Shown here in pieces: positions 25,680 to 37,120 of a stretch of DNA of 64,000 nt. A program made the translations under genes and the position numbers. Origin of the DNA: Bradysia coprophila (taxonomy: Eukaryota > Arthropoda > Insecta > Diptera > Sciaridae); the NCBI RefSeq assembly GCF_014529535.1, contig NW_023503493.1, positions 2,108,001-2,172,000 on the forward strand. Direction: 5' to 3'. Within the stretch, counting starts at the first letter, position 1; every line of letters starts with the position of its first letter. The notes beneath the pieces were generated by a model that searched no databases, was not told the origin of the DNA, and saw nothing but the letters and a program-made list of their open reading frames with translations.

Positions 25680-26764
25680 ATGGAACCAACAACTGCCTTG
25701 GTACTGGGAATCCAATTATTCGCTTTATTTTCGATAGCCGGCGGCCTATTGCTGTATTTGCTATGCAAAGTGCGTGGTACCCGCGAATCATTGATCGGAC
25801 AGAAAGGTGGTTCGATTTTGGTTACCAGTGCCGATACAGCACTCGGTCTACAATTATGCACACACTTAGCGGCACGAGGTTGTAGAGTTTTTGCTGGCAT
25901 GAAAGATCCCGTTGAATCGTTGCCAGCAAAACTACTCCGCGGATGGCTCAAAATGAAGGAAAACTTGGATCAACCGATCGAAGGATCAATTGTACCGTTG
26001 CGGTTGGATGTGACTCGTGAGGATGTTCTTAAAGAGGCGACCGAAGCGATGGGAGCCCATTTGAATGCTGGAGAAAGGGGTGTGTGTTTGAACGAGATTT
26101 GCTTTTCACAAATTTTATCCTAAAAAACTCCGCAGGAATTTTGGCAGTCATTAACACAGCCGGTATTGTACACCGTGGTCGAATCGAGAATCAGGATTCC
26201 CTGCAATGGGAAACCATGTTCAAGACAAATGTTCTCGGATCTCTTCGAACAGCACGTGCATTTACTGGCCTTTTAAAGCCGACTCGTGGCCGACTGATTT
26301 ATTTCGGTGCCGGAAATGAAGGAGATGGTCTGGTAGCCTATACAGCATCTCGTTCGGCTGTCGACGGATGCGCAGATGCACTTCGCATGGAATTGCAACC
26401 GTTCGGGATAAGTGTCATAGCTTTGGACTCTCACGGCGTTCCAGCTGAATCATTATACCGATCACCGATACCTTTCCGTAAGAATTGCTTTTGTTTTAAC
26501 TACAATAACGGAACTCTCTCTCTCTCTCTTACTCACACGAAACTGTTCATTTCAGATGCGACTGACAATGCTGACGCTCCGACCCAATATTCGGCTGAGG
26601 TGCTAACACAGCGGGCTCTGGGCGTAATTGAAAATGCTTTGTGGGATGTCTGTCCGAATGAGCGATATCATTTAGCCGTGCCGTACAGCAAGTTTTCGAT
26701 CACGAAACCGTGTGGATCGATGTATAAGAAGGCGAACAAAGGCCGAACCGTACAAAAAGTTTGA
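25680..26764 (+). CDS. Atypical membrane-anchored short-chain dehydrogenase/reductase
   Basis: Three exons (25680-26079, 26136-26477, 26556-26764) join in phase to give 316 residues; the introns are 56 and 78 bp with GT-AG ends. Residues about 5-28 form one hydrophobic segment, so the protein is probably anchored in the endoplasmic reticulum or another membrane. A Rossmann fold follows: ILVTSADTALGLQL stands where the glycine-rich cofactor loop belongs, LDVT binds the adenine ring in this family, and INTAG replaces the usual NNAG. The active-site region reads AYTASRSAV: the tyrosine is present, but the lysine of YxxxK is arginine, and the serine normally about 13 residues before the tyrosine is not evident. 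The layout resembles the SDR9C / 17-beta-HSD2 / hydroxybutyrate dehydrogenase group, which includes the insect ecdysteroid-pathway protein Shroud; that assignment is tentative. A good acceptor (TTTGTAAACAG, about 25662) upstream suggests a 5' untranslated exon. Confidence 0.88.
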
Positions 26765-27749
26765 ATGTCGCTTGTAATGAGCGATATGTTGTTGAAGTCC
26801 ATTGAGACGATTGAATGTAAATATGATTTTTGATAAACTTTTGTTAAAACAAACGATTCGGTCGGCTGCTTTTAAGAACCAATCACAGGAGGTCATTCAG
26901 AGTGGTCCAATTCTGAAGTCATTTAGATTCCACTCTTTGTATTGTCCCATAATACACACCGAACCCAAGTATCGGGCGAATTCGAGTGCAGCGAGTGTAG
27001 CACTTAGATTGAAATACTTTTCCAACATTCACCACATTCCAACATATCTAACTAAACTGTAAGCGCTACACCAAACGAAATGTGACGCTGCACCGAAATT
27101 CTCCTGAACATACTCGTAACATCGTCAAACTCAACTCGTCAAAAATACAAATTGTTGGAAGATTTCGCGATATCACTCTTAATAAGCGACTATGTCCAAC
27201 TCACTACAACTCATGATATTTTGCTGTATCCTCTGTTATCATCAGCAACAACCGAAAAAAGCGATGGGTCTCTACTTAATGGGGTCTTTTATAGCAAAGC
27301 TAACAGTGGAATCCAATTCGTAGCACACGTTGAACAATAGAAAATGGAGCGTAATTGTCGATCTCAGCAAATGCAAAAGTCTCCACAGTCACTGTTGTTT
27401 AGATCAAGAGAAGTAACTGCTACACAGTGATCTAATAACGAAATAGACAGAGGACCAAAGTGTAGGTTTATGAAGCACTGAAGGCAATGCAGGTCCGTAA
27501 AAACACAGTGAACCCTAAGGTTTCATATGAGGATGTTACTCGGAGCAAAGTATATAAACACTGAATCCGGGCTGAATTAGGGGTCAAAGTTTCTTGGCCC
27601 TCACGAACCGGTTAAAACCGGTTTTACTTTATTTTATTTATTTACTTTGATCCAATACCTAAAACTCTCAAAACAGCTTTTTTGTCAAGTGACCAGAACT
27701 GCCCGGTCTATGGAGGATTCCCAAAAAAAAAACAGAAAAAACCGCTAAC
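26765..27749. other. Downstream gene-free stretch with dispersed repeat E
   Basis: A copy of repeat E lies at about 26965-27110 (GGGCGAATTCGAGTGCAGCG, then GCGCTACACCAAACGAAATG). Other copies are at about 1900-2015 and 31270-31600. No gene is recognised. Confidence 0.5.
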
Positions 27750-28556
27750 CAGGCATGACCGCCGATGGAGAAACCTCGACGGCGGCTAGCCGAAAAAAAA
27801 TTCTCGGCGGCGGCGAAAAAGTCGGCTTGAGCCGGCTTAAAACGGCTCGGCTGGAGGTTCCTTTTACCTTTTTTTCAAAATAAAAACGTTTAGATAAATT
27901 CATGGAAAATGAACTAGTAAGCATGAAAATGAAATTGTACGGAAAGCGAAAATGTAGGTAGATTAGGTTGTTCAAAGTGCAAGTGGAACTGGTCTTGTTA
28001 CAAGCAAGTCTAAGGTTCACTAACACGTCAAGTTTTATTGCCTCAAGACTTGAACTAAATGGAAAATCATGCTCCGGTACACTCATTTAAATCATTAAGA
28101 AAATGGTTTTCGAGAAGAAATCGAAAGCTCACGAAAATCAAGTAAAAATTGAAAAGAAAAAAAAATCGAGAAAATTCGCAAAGATCGATAAAGTTTTCTC
28201 AAATTTGTGAATTAACCGATTGTGCGCCTTCGGCTCGTTCCGCAAAGGTCATACTTGCCAAAACAACAAACTTAGAAGCGAGGACGTAATATACCATTCT
28301 GGAAAATTCATGAAAATTCAAGAAAATTTTCAAAATTTTCTTAATTTTGAAAAAAAAATCAAAAAGTACTTGAGCTGCTTAGGATCAACAGGAATTTCGG
28401 TTTTCAAAATTATTTCACCCATTCACCTTTCGAAATCTTTATTTCATTTTCCAGCCGTTTCAAGCCGGCTTGAGCCGTGTTTTTGGCACCGGCCCGGCTG
28501 CGGCGCGGCTTGCTCAAAAATGGCCGGCGGCTTATTTTCGGCGGCGCTCATGCCTG
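27750..28556. mobile_element. 807-bp hAT-like element with GC-rich ends
   Basis: Ends CAGGCATGACCGCCG (left) and CGGCGCTCATGCCTG (right) are inverted repeats that continue inward for about 110 bp with GGCTTGAGCCGGC-type blocks. The flanks CCGCTAAC (27742-27749) and CCGCTAAT (28557-28564) agree at 7 of 8 positions. The strikingly GC-rich tips contrast with an AT-rich interior, which shows no transposase. Confidence 0.8.
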
Positions 28557-28829
28557 CCGCTAATTCATTTCCCTGGCCATTTCTTATTCAATTTTGACGT
28601 GTGATAGCGTTTTAGAAAGGTAATTTCATACCCTAAAACGATAGCTGCCCTAGCTCTGGCATATTAAAGAATTGGGCGCCACAGCTCTCGGAAGCACCAG
28701 TACGTTTCTCACAAGTTTGTTCCACAGAAAATTGTGCGAATTAATAAGCGTTGCGAACGATTTGAACGATTTTCACTCAAGAATTTCAAGACTATGAAAC
28801 CTTTGAATGATATGCAACTATATGACTGG

Positions 28830-29345
28830 GTCTCCCCAAATGCATCCCAAAGCTACTACTCAGTGAAAACTGACATTTCCACCAGTTTTCCTGTTATTCT
28901 CTGGATTTGAGGAAAGATTGATGTGTTTAGATGCCAGTTCCTAGAATTCCATCACCCCGTAGGGTCACCATGTATTCCTATAGCTAGAACTCTAGTATGG
29001 TGAGTACTTCCATCGGTTTTTTCGAACTTTCTTCTAAACTTGAGGGAAGTCTAAGATGTCTGGACGTCAGTTCCTGGAATTCCGTCACTGCGAAAGGTCT
29101 TATCTTCTTCCCAAAGCTAGAACTCAAGGAAAACTAACATTTCCAGCAGTTTTTTTCTGGTCTACTCTGGATTTGAGGAAAGTTTGAGGTGTCTGGAGGA
29201 CAGTTCCTCGAATTCCATAACTCCGAAGGGTCCATCGACTTCCCAATCCTAGAACTCAAGAATGATCACTACTTCCATCAGTTCTTTTAAGCTTTTTCCT
29301 GATTTAAGGAACGTTTAAGGTCTCTAGAAGTTAGTTCTCATATAT
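28830..29345. repeat. About 133-bp tandem repeat
   Basis: Diverged units recur at about 133 bp: CAGTTCCTxGAATTCC starts at 28935, 29068 and 29201, with a weaker copy near 29331. A related repeat of about 134 bp lies inside an exporter intron at 52380-52700. Confidence 0.75.
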
Positions 29346-29507
29346 TTCGAATGTCAATTGAATAGAATTCTAAGAATTTTTCGGATCAGAGAAATTACGA
29401 ATCTAAACTTTCAGGTGAATTCATTTTTAGCGTGTTGCCATCGTCATTTTTTCTTGTGACTAATCTTGTTGCACCCGGTCCATTTATATGGAATCGAACT
29501 CACCTCA

Positions 29508-30897
29508 TTATTAAAGGCAATCACGGCTTTGTTTAATCGATGTCTCCAATGGGAAGAAGTACCAGAAGCCTGGGAAAATGCGGTAATTACATTGCTGCAT
29601 AAAAAAGGAGACATAACAAAGCTGGAAAATTACCGGCCCATAAGCCTATTGTCAACACTCTACAAGTTGTTTATGAAAATCATTACGAAGAGGAACACTA
29701 ACAAGTTCGACTTCTACCAACCTGTTGAACAAGCTGCTTTCAGATCTGGTTTCAGCACAAACGACCGTTTGCAGGTGATAAGAACGCTTATTGAGAAGTG
29801 TCGTGAATACAACATCGACATAGTCTTGCTATTCGTAGACTTCAAAAAAGCTTTCGATTCAGTGGAAACATGGTCGATATTGAACGCATTAGACGAATGT
29901 AGAGTAGACTCAAGGTACTCCAACACAATTCGATATGTGTACAAAAATGCCACTTCATGTATAAAACTTCACATAAGAGCACGGAGAAATTCAGAATTGG
30001 CCGAGGTGTAAGGCAGGGTGACACCATTTCACCGAAATTATTCACGGCGATTCTGCAGAGTGTTTTTAGGAAGTTAAACTGGAGTAAAATGGGAATAAAG
30101 ATAAATGGAGAGTACCTGAGCAATCTCCGCTTCGCTGATGACATTGTACCGCTTGCAGCGAATCTAGGTCAGGCTCAGCTTATGCTACAACAGTTAAGTG
30201 AAGAGGCAAGCAAAGTTGGCCTCAAGATGAACTTATCGAAAACAAAAGTTATGACCAACATCGGGGACGATAGAGAAATCAAAATTGGTGACACTGTCAT
30301 TGAACGAGTCGACAGCTATGTATATCTAGGACATAAGCTGAAGTTAGGTCTGGACAACCAAACTGCAGAAATAAGACGTAGGATTGGTCTTGCATGGGCA
30401 GCGTTCGGAAAACTCAGACTAATTTTCAAAAGCAAAATGAATAATAGTCTGAAACGCAAAGTTTTCGACACTTGTGTCCTTCCAGTGCTCACTTATGGAG
30501 CGGAAACGTTAACTTTAACGAAAGCATCCGAAGATAAATTGAGAGTGACACAAAGAGCCATGGAACGGAGTATGCTCGGAATAACACTCAGAGACAGAAT
30601 GACGAATCAATGGATTCGACAACAAACCAGGGTCGTTGATGTCATGGAAAGAATAGCATCTCTGAAATGGAGCTGGGCGGGACATATTGCAAGAAGGAAA
30701 GACCAAAAAGATCATGAACTGGCGACCATATAAAAGACGAGCTACAGGTAGACCACCAGAGAGATGGACAAACGGAATTAAGAATATTGCAGGTACAAAC
30801 TGGCAGCAAATGGCAATGGATCGTACGAAATGGAAAGAAGTTGGAGAGGCCTACATCCAGCAGTGGATAGAAACAGGCTGAAAAAGAAGAAGAAGAA
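29508..30897 (+). pseudogene. 5'-truncated RTE-type LINE (reverse transcriptase), frameshifted
   Basis: The coding part is the carboxy-terminal half of a non-LTR retrotransposon polymerase. It shows ENYRPISLL, FVDFKKAFDS (palm aspartate), RGVRQGDTISP and the active-site box RFADDI, then a thumb and tail with CVLPVLTYGAETL and WAGHIARR. The endonuclease domain is absent. The frame changes by one base near 29970 and again near 30700, so no single protein spans it. The 3' end is a (GAA)n tail typical of RTE elements. It is flanked by GAACTCACCTCA at 29496-29507 and 30898-30909, a 12-bp target-site duplication, so codons upstream of 29508 in the open frame belong to the host flank. Confidence 0.92.
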
Positions 30898-31159
30898 GAA
30901 CTCACCTCACCACTAGCTGCAACTTGACGCGAACGACTTCAATGTGTGTGCGCATTTGTATCACCTTCAGTGTTTATAATATAGGTTTGTTCCAAATAAC
31001 TGTAAACCCGAACTTTGACAACACGAACGACAACGATTTCATCCTCAGAGATCAACATAACGCAAACGTCAACCAATTTCTTTGTAAATTTTTCGTTAAA
31101 ATTTCCGTCAACCTATAAGTTGGCGTTAAGTTGCCTTCTGGGAAACAGAGAAGTTTTAA

Positions 31160-31285
31160 GTTGATAGCCGTGTGGCGAAATAGAAGGAACATGTTAATGA
31201 TAGCTGGCACCCATGGGAGAGAATTTATCCACTTTCATTATGAAATTCTCTCTCATTCTCTCCCGTAGGTGCCAAGTTTCGGGTG
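31160..31285. repeat. Partial foldback of the AGAAGGAACATG family
   Basis: GGCGAAATAGAAGGAACATG followed by a CATGGGAGAGAATT arm and its inverted partner ATTCTCTCCCGTAGGTGCC. Fuller relatives are at 43146-43334 and 46358-46742. Confidence 0.55.
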
Positions 31286-31295
31286 AACTCGAGTG

Positions 31296-31448
31296 ATTGC
31301 ACTGAAAAATCAACGACACGAAAAACGAAGACTTTCTGTAAAAAACGTCGAGTTCCTGAAGAAGCGTTGGGTAGTCGCCGGTTCTTCAAGAACTCACTGT
31401 TTCTTCAGAAAGTCTTCGTTTCTCGTGTCGTCGATTTTTCAGTGCAAT
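31296..31448. mobile_element. 153-bp foldback MITE with 9-bp duplication
   Basis: Ends ATTGCACTGAAAAATC and GATTTTTCAGTGCAAT are perfect inverted repeats, and the arms continue through CGACACGAAAAACGAAGACT. It is flanked by ACTCGAGTG at 31287-31295 and 31449-31457. A 9-bp duplication fits Mutator-like elements. It interrupts a copy of repeat E, which reads through when the insertion is removed. Confidence 0.88.
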
Positions 31449-31457
31449 ACTCGAGTG

Positions 31458-31600
31458 CAGCACTTGTGATTTCAATGGAATTGTTGCAGCATTGAACAAC
31501 TTATCCAACATTCATGCTGCCATATTCCATCAGTTCTATAGAGGTTGTTAGCGCTACACCGAACGAAATATGGCGCTGCACTGAAATTCACCCGAAACTC
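31458..31600. repeat. Dispersed repeat E, copy 3
   Basis: Contains CATATTCCATCAGTTCTATA and GCGCTACACCGAACGAAATA in the same order as at 1925-2010 and 27030-27110. Its left part is at 31270-31295, split off by the 153-bp foldback. Confidence 0.6.
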
Positions 31601-31840
31601 GGTTTCCTGTTTTTTTGTGATCCGCTAAAGATTGACATTTCTCCTTCGGGTGTTTATGCACTTTGTGGGACCACATCATCAATGAACCAACGATCGTTTT
31701 GTTCTATTTCTCAAATATATTCCTGTATTCGTATTCATGATAGCACCGAGCAAAGCCGTCCCTCATTACATCTACTATTATGTACAGATTGATCTAATGG
31801 CTAACATTGCAGCACCACACTTTGTTGAAGTGTCGTTGGT

Positions 31841-33952
31841 TCAACGTAAATTGCATTCCTTTTCGAATTCGTCGGGAATCAAGTGCTCGTACAAATCATA
31901 AAACTGATCCATCGTGAATCGGTCTCCGCAGCCGGGCAATTTCAACGGTTCCGGATACTCTTCATTGCACTTTCGGTAGAAGATTTGCATGTAATGCTCG
32001 TTTTTGTTCGGCTTATACAGCTCGAAATGTAAACTGCAGGCGAACGGTGGTGCATGTTGCTGTAAAGAACAAAAAAAAAATTGAATTTCGAGCGTTCGTC
32101 ATATCGGGCGCATTTTCGCACGCACTTCAAACAGTCCCAGACTGTTCAACATATTGGCAATCGTTTCGTCATGGGCAGAATACAGCCACAGGACACGATC
32201 CGGTTCGAGGTCATCAAAAATTTTGCTGGTGAAACGTTCCATCATTTCCTTGATCAGGAAGCCCGATTTGAGCCGAGCCATTTCCGGAGTAGCCGTATTC
32301 ACTTTGAAATGACTTTCGGCTATTCGCTCCACAATACCATTCGGTTCGACTGCCCTTTCAGCCCAATCCGGTAGCCTGACGGTAAAGATATCTCTTGTTT
32401 AAGTCAAAAAAATTTCCAACGCCACACTGCGCTGCACTTACGGCAAATTTTTGTCCTTCTGAAACCAGAGCACGTTGTGAAGGTAAAATACATCGGCAAT
32501 CGTCTTCACATCCTCACCACTCTTCTCGGTCAGTTCTTTCAATAGGTCAGCATGATCCGCGAGTGTCTTCTGTATCTCCGGATCCTCTTTCAAGTACTTC
32601 TCACGTGCCGCTTCGAATCTAGGGAAAGGTCTACCAGTTCCCACAACATGATCCATTCTCCAGGGAACTGTGTGCACTGGAATGGGTTGCCATAAGATCT
32701 CATCGCTCCATTTCTGGTCACCCGTCGGTGGGAAGAGGCCAGCTAGATTCGCTTGTGCACTCATTATGCAGCGATCGAAGTCTGTGGACCGCACGTACAC
32801 TTTGTCGACGGAGTACTGGGGACCGAGCAGCTTGCCGTACCGTCGACGAAAGTACTGTCCTAGTTGGTACTGTTGCCGTTTGCCTTTCTGGAACGTTTAG
32901 AGAGGATTAATTTCCATGAAATCGGACGATGAAAATCTGCTTTTACATTCGTCAGCTGTCCATATCCTTCCGGCCAATACTTTGCCTCATCTTCGTAGGG
33001 ATCGTTGGGAAAACTGTCCAGAGCATTTCTATGTCCGTGACGAAAGATCTGAAAAGCATCACGTCAATCGGATTGGTCAATCACACCAGTGGCGTTTGAG
33101 GGTAAGTATTTCCGAGCGAGGCGAGAATCATCACCAGAAATCTGTCCCAATTTGCAATTCACAAATTCCTAGACGCAGAGCCCACACGGTCTTTCTTGTC
33201 CCTAATCGGGTCATGGATGCAGACTGGTGAAATATTCTTAGAAAGATTTGTTATGCGACTGTTGGCTCTGTGCGTTCAGAGGGTAGCTCTAGTGCATATC
33301 TCAGCCGTCACACATCGTAGAGACTCCAAATTGGTGTCAAAATGAAGCTGTGGCAGTCAATTGAAGAATGCAACTGAAAAATAAATTTTTTGCTCTGGTC
33401 TGACGTGCCTGACAAGTTTGACAAGCTGAGGATTCGATAGTCTGACTTGTCAGGCACGACACCCCTTTCAGCAAAAATTTTATTTTTAAATTTCTTTCGT
33501 CGTTTTACTTCATTTTGACACCAATTTGGATTTTCTACGATCTATGACAACCGAGATGTACACTAGGGCTACACTTGTCAGGGCACTTCTATCGCTCCGA
33601 AGCAAAATTCTGAGAACAAAGGGTTTTCCATTTCTCTAACAATATTTCAGTCTACCGACCCGATGAGGGATGATAAAACCCGTCTGGGGTGTCTGGATCA
33701 ATAAATTGTGGAAATCATAAAATTTCATTGAAAATGTCAATTTCATGGCAAAAAGTTCATTGGCCCAAAATTTGACTGATTGTTTCCCCCTCGCATTTCA
33801 CTTACAACATGTGCGAAAACCAATGCATCACTGTCATGGTTTGTCGTTGATGTCGTTGTCATATTGGAAAATTGACGAAATATTTTCGAATTTCCAGCAC
33901 TGAGCAAATCCGACAGGACGTTAAGATTTCGTTTAGTAAATTTCGTAAACAT
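31841..33952 (-). CDS. Histidine acid phosphatase (acid phosphatase family, branch 2)
   Basis: Five exons in phase (33806-33952, 32947-33048, 32442-32887, 32126-32375, 31841-32059) give 387 residues, the usual family length. Introns are 757, 59, 66 and 66 bp. The enzyme hydrolyses phosphomonoesters through a phosphohistidine. Exon 2 opens with FRHGHRN (residues about 51-57), the nucleophile motif; VYVRSTDFDRC supplies the next phosphate-binding arginine; SAHDET (about 298-303) supplies the proton-donor HD pair. Cysteines in the last exon (ACSLHF, RKCNEEY, LPGCGDRF) match the disulfide pattern of lumenal or secreted members. The ATG at 33952 is the first in frame with the exon ending ALVFAHV; a second ATG begins MTTTSTT. 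The first 30 residues are basic and not clearly a signal peptide, so location is uncertain. Confidence 0.9.
33293..33560. mobile_element. Foldback element inside acid phosphatase intron 1
   Basis: Left arm GCATATCTCAGCCGTCACAC to CCAAATTGGTGTCAAAATGA is mirrored by TCATTTTGACACCAATTTGG to ACAACCGAGATGTA. An inner pair (CTGACGTGCCTGACAAG / CTTGTCAGGCACG) lies at about 33400-33460. No coding sequence. It accounts for about a third of the intron. Confidence 0.8.
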
Positions 33953-34859
33953 CTGGGGCAATTGTAAAACACTTACGACTTACGAAGTGTGGGCGAAATA
34001 TTTTTTTTTCGTTTCTAATTCACCAAAACTATATCAACACAAAATAGACGCAAATGCAGTCACACAGTGTATATGCACTGCAATCAAACCGTTTCAAGGT
34101 CACACTCTCTACAAAAACCAATAAAATTGTTGAATCGATAAAGTTTTAAGTATTTTACGGCTGTCATTCGGTTATTAGATTATTGTACAAAAGTTTATCA
34201 ACATTTTCTGTTCTAACAAGACAGACTCGGATACAAACACTTTTCGCTTGGTTTTGAAAAGTCTATTTTTATTTTCATTCGTCATCAGCTGACAAGGCTG
34301 ACAAGCACAATCGTAAACCAATATCATGACATTTAGAAAATTCTGTTTTTATGGCGCGAGTTTGTAAGAAACTGTTTGGGTGAAATTTGGTGAAATTTGA
34401 AAAATTTTTAATGAATTTCTTAGTCGTACTGATTACATGAATAATTTTGACACAAAATTTTCGTTTTGCATGTCACATGCGTCGAAAATTGTTATTTTCA
34501 TCTACGGTAGTCTATACCTCTATGATTTTTAAAAACACTCCTCTCGACACTCTCGGCATGTAATAGAATACATTACCCATCTGTGGAAAAATTGCGCTAC
34601 ATTCTTGTATCAGGCTTGTATCTCGAGCCGAGGGGAAACAATAGATTCGATAAATGTTGCGTCATTACATGACGTAACAGTTTTGTGATAAAAGAAAACT
34701 CACAATTGTGTTGGTTGTGCCTAAAATTTGAATTTCAATTTCGATGAAAAAGTGAACCCAAATACACATTTCAACGCTTCCTTGTATGAAAATGACGCTG
34801 CATTAGAAAGACTTGCGTGAGCAAGATTTTGAATTTCGACTGCACCTATTAAGTCGTGA
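33953..34859. other. Upstream of acid phosphatase, no other feature recognised
   Basis: Presumed promoter and 5' region of the minus-strand phosphatase gene. No clear TATA or initiator call is made. A fragment of the TTGGATGC MITE lies near 34640-34700. Confidence 0.3.
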
Positions 34860-35120
34860 ATAGACGACTGGTCGAATGATGTTTCTAGTGAGAAAAGTGC
34901 AGCAAATTCTCTCACGTGGGGAGAAAATGGAACTTTTCTCGTTCGAACTGTCACTTCGAAAATTGTATGGCGAATCGATGTCGTCATTTCGTGGAAAAAC
35001 GTTGTGTCTACCACTGTGAGAAATACGAAACTCCAACCCGAGCGAAATTACAGCCATCGCTTCGGCCGCAAACATAGCTTTTGTAGGAACTTTCTATTTT
35101 CTCCCCTCTGTAAACAAATA
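34860..35120. repeat. Dispersed repeat F, copy 4
   Basis: Carries GAAAAGTGCAGCAAATTCTC, AATGGAACTTTTCTCG and the terminal CTGTAAACAAATAACTGT block in the family order. Confidence 0.55.
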
Positions 35121-35483
35121 ACTGTTTTTCCTACTTGCTGATATGTAGGTTTTAATTATGAAGTATTATGATGAAAGAGAAGCAAATACTTTGCAAAGTA
35201 CCCCAAGGCAAGTTTTAATTAAATGGTCTTTGGTCCATAGCACTCTATTGTAAGCCACTAAACTGATCTCATCATAAGAAAACAATTTTGGTGGGTTTCG
35301 TTTGTCTCTTTCGTTTTATTTGTTCCACACGTATTCCACCACATAGAAGTAGCGTTTGTCTTTGCGTTTCTTCAATTCTACACGAACATGTGAGTGAAAC
35401 GACACTTTTTACGCTTCTTTTGTTGGAAGTGGAACAATTAAAACTATAGAATGCTCACCAATTACAAACTTCAATTGAGTCAG

Positions 35484-35580
35484 GAAGCTGAAAGCGTCAA
35501 CTCTAGCGATATCATTCATTTTAGAAATTATGCTACAAAGACTGCGTCACACTTTTCTCGTAGAGATTTTGTTGGGATTT
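35484..35580. mobile_element. Half copy of a GATATC-family MITE
   Basis: Only the right arm is present: GAAGCTGAAAGCGTCAACTC, AGCGATATCATTCATTTT, GACTGCGTCACACTTTTC, ending at the family terminus TAGAGATTTTGTTGGGA. Confidence 0.75.
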
Positions 35581-35859
35581 TTATATTGGCCAGTGGGAAG
35601 TTTATGGACCGAGCCGAAGGCAAGTAATACCACGTGCCGACGAAATAGCAATTTGCAAGCAGTTAGGTACTATATTTTATCTGTGTGAGGGAGAACCCAC
35701 TTTACCAACCCTGAATGTCGACATTATCTATTTGTTTTTTCGCACTAGCAGATAAAAATCTTGGTTTTGAAAGAATAAATTTGGATTAATGAACCTCTGA
35801 ATTGATCACAATGACAGATGGCAGTATCAGCCAAATTTTCTAGCGTTTTTTCTTACTAA

Positions 35860-36230
35860 GAGCCAAACCACATCGAAACTTTCAGTCATGAAGTGGCAGT
35901 TTTGACATTGACTTTTTGACGTTGTCATTTTTGACACCCGAAAAATTCCGTCATAACCTCAACTGAAAACGTGAATTGTAGTACAATTCAATTGTACACA
36001 AAACTTGTCTTTAAAGAATTAATTTTGAAAAATATTACAGTGTTATAGTATCATTATTGTAATATTTACGATAATACTGTAATATTATTCAAAATTAATT
36101 GGTTAAGGACAAGTTTTGTGTTCAGTTCACGTTTTCAATTGAGGTTATGACTTTTCAAAAATGACAACGTCAAAAATCGCAATGTCAAAACTGTCACTTC
36201 ATGACAGAAAATTTCGATGTGGTTTGACTC
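35860..36230. mobile_element. 370-bp foldback element
   Basis: The left arm AGCCAAACCACATCGAAA to AAAACTTGTCTTTAA is mirrored by the right arm ending TTTCGATGTGGTTTGACTCT. Arms are about 150 bp and include GACAACGTCAAAAA / TTTTTGACGTTGTC. The centre has several TGTAATATT motifs. No coding sequence. Confidence 0.85.
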
Positions 36231-37120
36231 TAACAATTTCAACTCAATAGTGCAGTGTGTAAGTGTCGATACTTCACATTGAATCGCCAGTTGTGGGTTC
36301 GAAATTCAACCGTAACACATGGAATTCACAAATGAAAGACCTTGGACAAATGTTTGACATTGTAATGTGGGCAACAAAGAGAGATGCTAAGATAACGGCT
36401 GGGACGCCGTTTCGACGGATAGAGGGAATTTGTCAGCCTTTTTCATATAACGAATGAAATGTCAAAAATGGCTGACTTTTTCCAAAATTGGTCGGTTGTT
36501 TACAAAATAATTAATTTTTGACTACAATGATTCGAGAAGCAGAATATGGAAATACGTTTGCATCGGTGTCAAAATTAACGTAAAGGGTTTTATTTGCAAG
36601 GTACTTTCGTATTATCTGAGATATACGCGTTCAAAAATTGGTCTCCAAAATTGCTTTTTTCAATTCGGAAATTGTGTACGAATACTGAATCTGATTTATA
36701 AATAAATGGACTTACGTTCATTCCGATCCCACAAGGTTCATGTTAGCAATTTATTTCATTAAAATTGGTGATGCTGGAAGTATTAAACAAAATCTGTGGT
36801 TATGTCTTTCAATTTGACAGCTGGTCGCATACGGTTCAACATAAAGAACCTTTATTTCAAAACCCACTGAAACCCCGAGTCTATTGGAAAATAAAATTTC
36901 TAATCTGAATTTGAAGTTTCGCGCCAAAAAGAGTCTTACTCCTTTCACGTATGGGGGTATTAGTCGTACTCAATTCAAAAATTCAGCTGCTTTTCAGCCT
37001 TTTCAGCTGTCATGGCTGTCATGTGCAATTTTGACATATTCAAAGGTTATAAGTCACTGGCAGGAAAATAATTTTATTCTTTCGTAGAATCGGCGAGCAG
37101 CAATTTATGAGTTGAAGATA
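36231..37120. other. Region upstream of COA6
   Basis: Includes short open frames without domains. The last 100 bp is the presumed promoter of COA6, but no core promoter element can be fixed. Confidence 0.3.
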
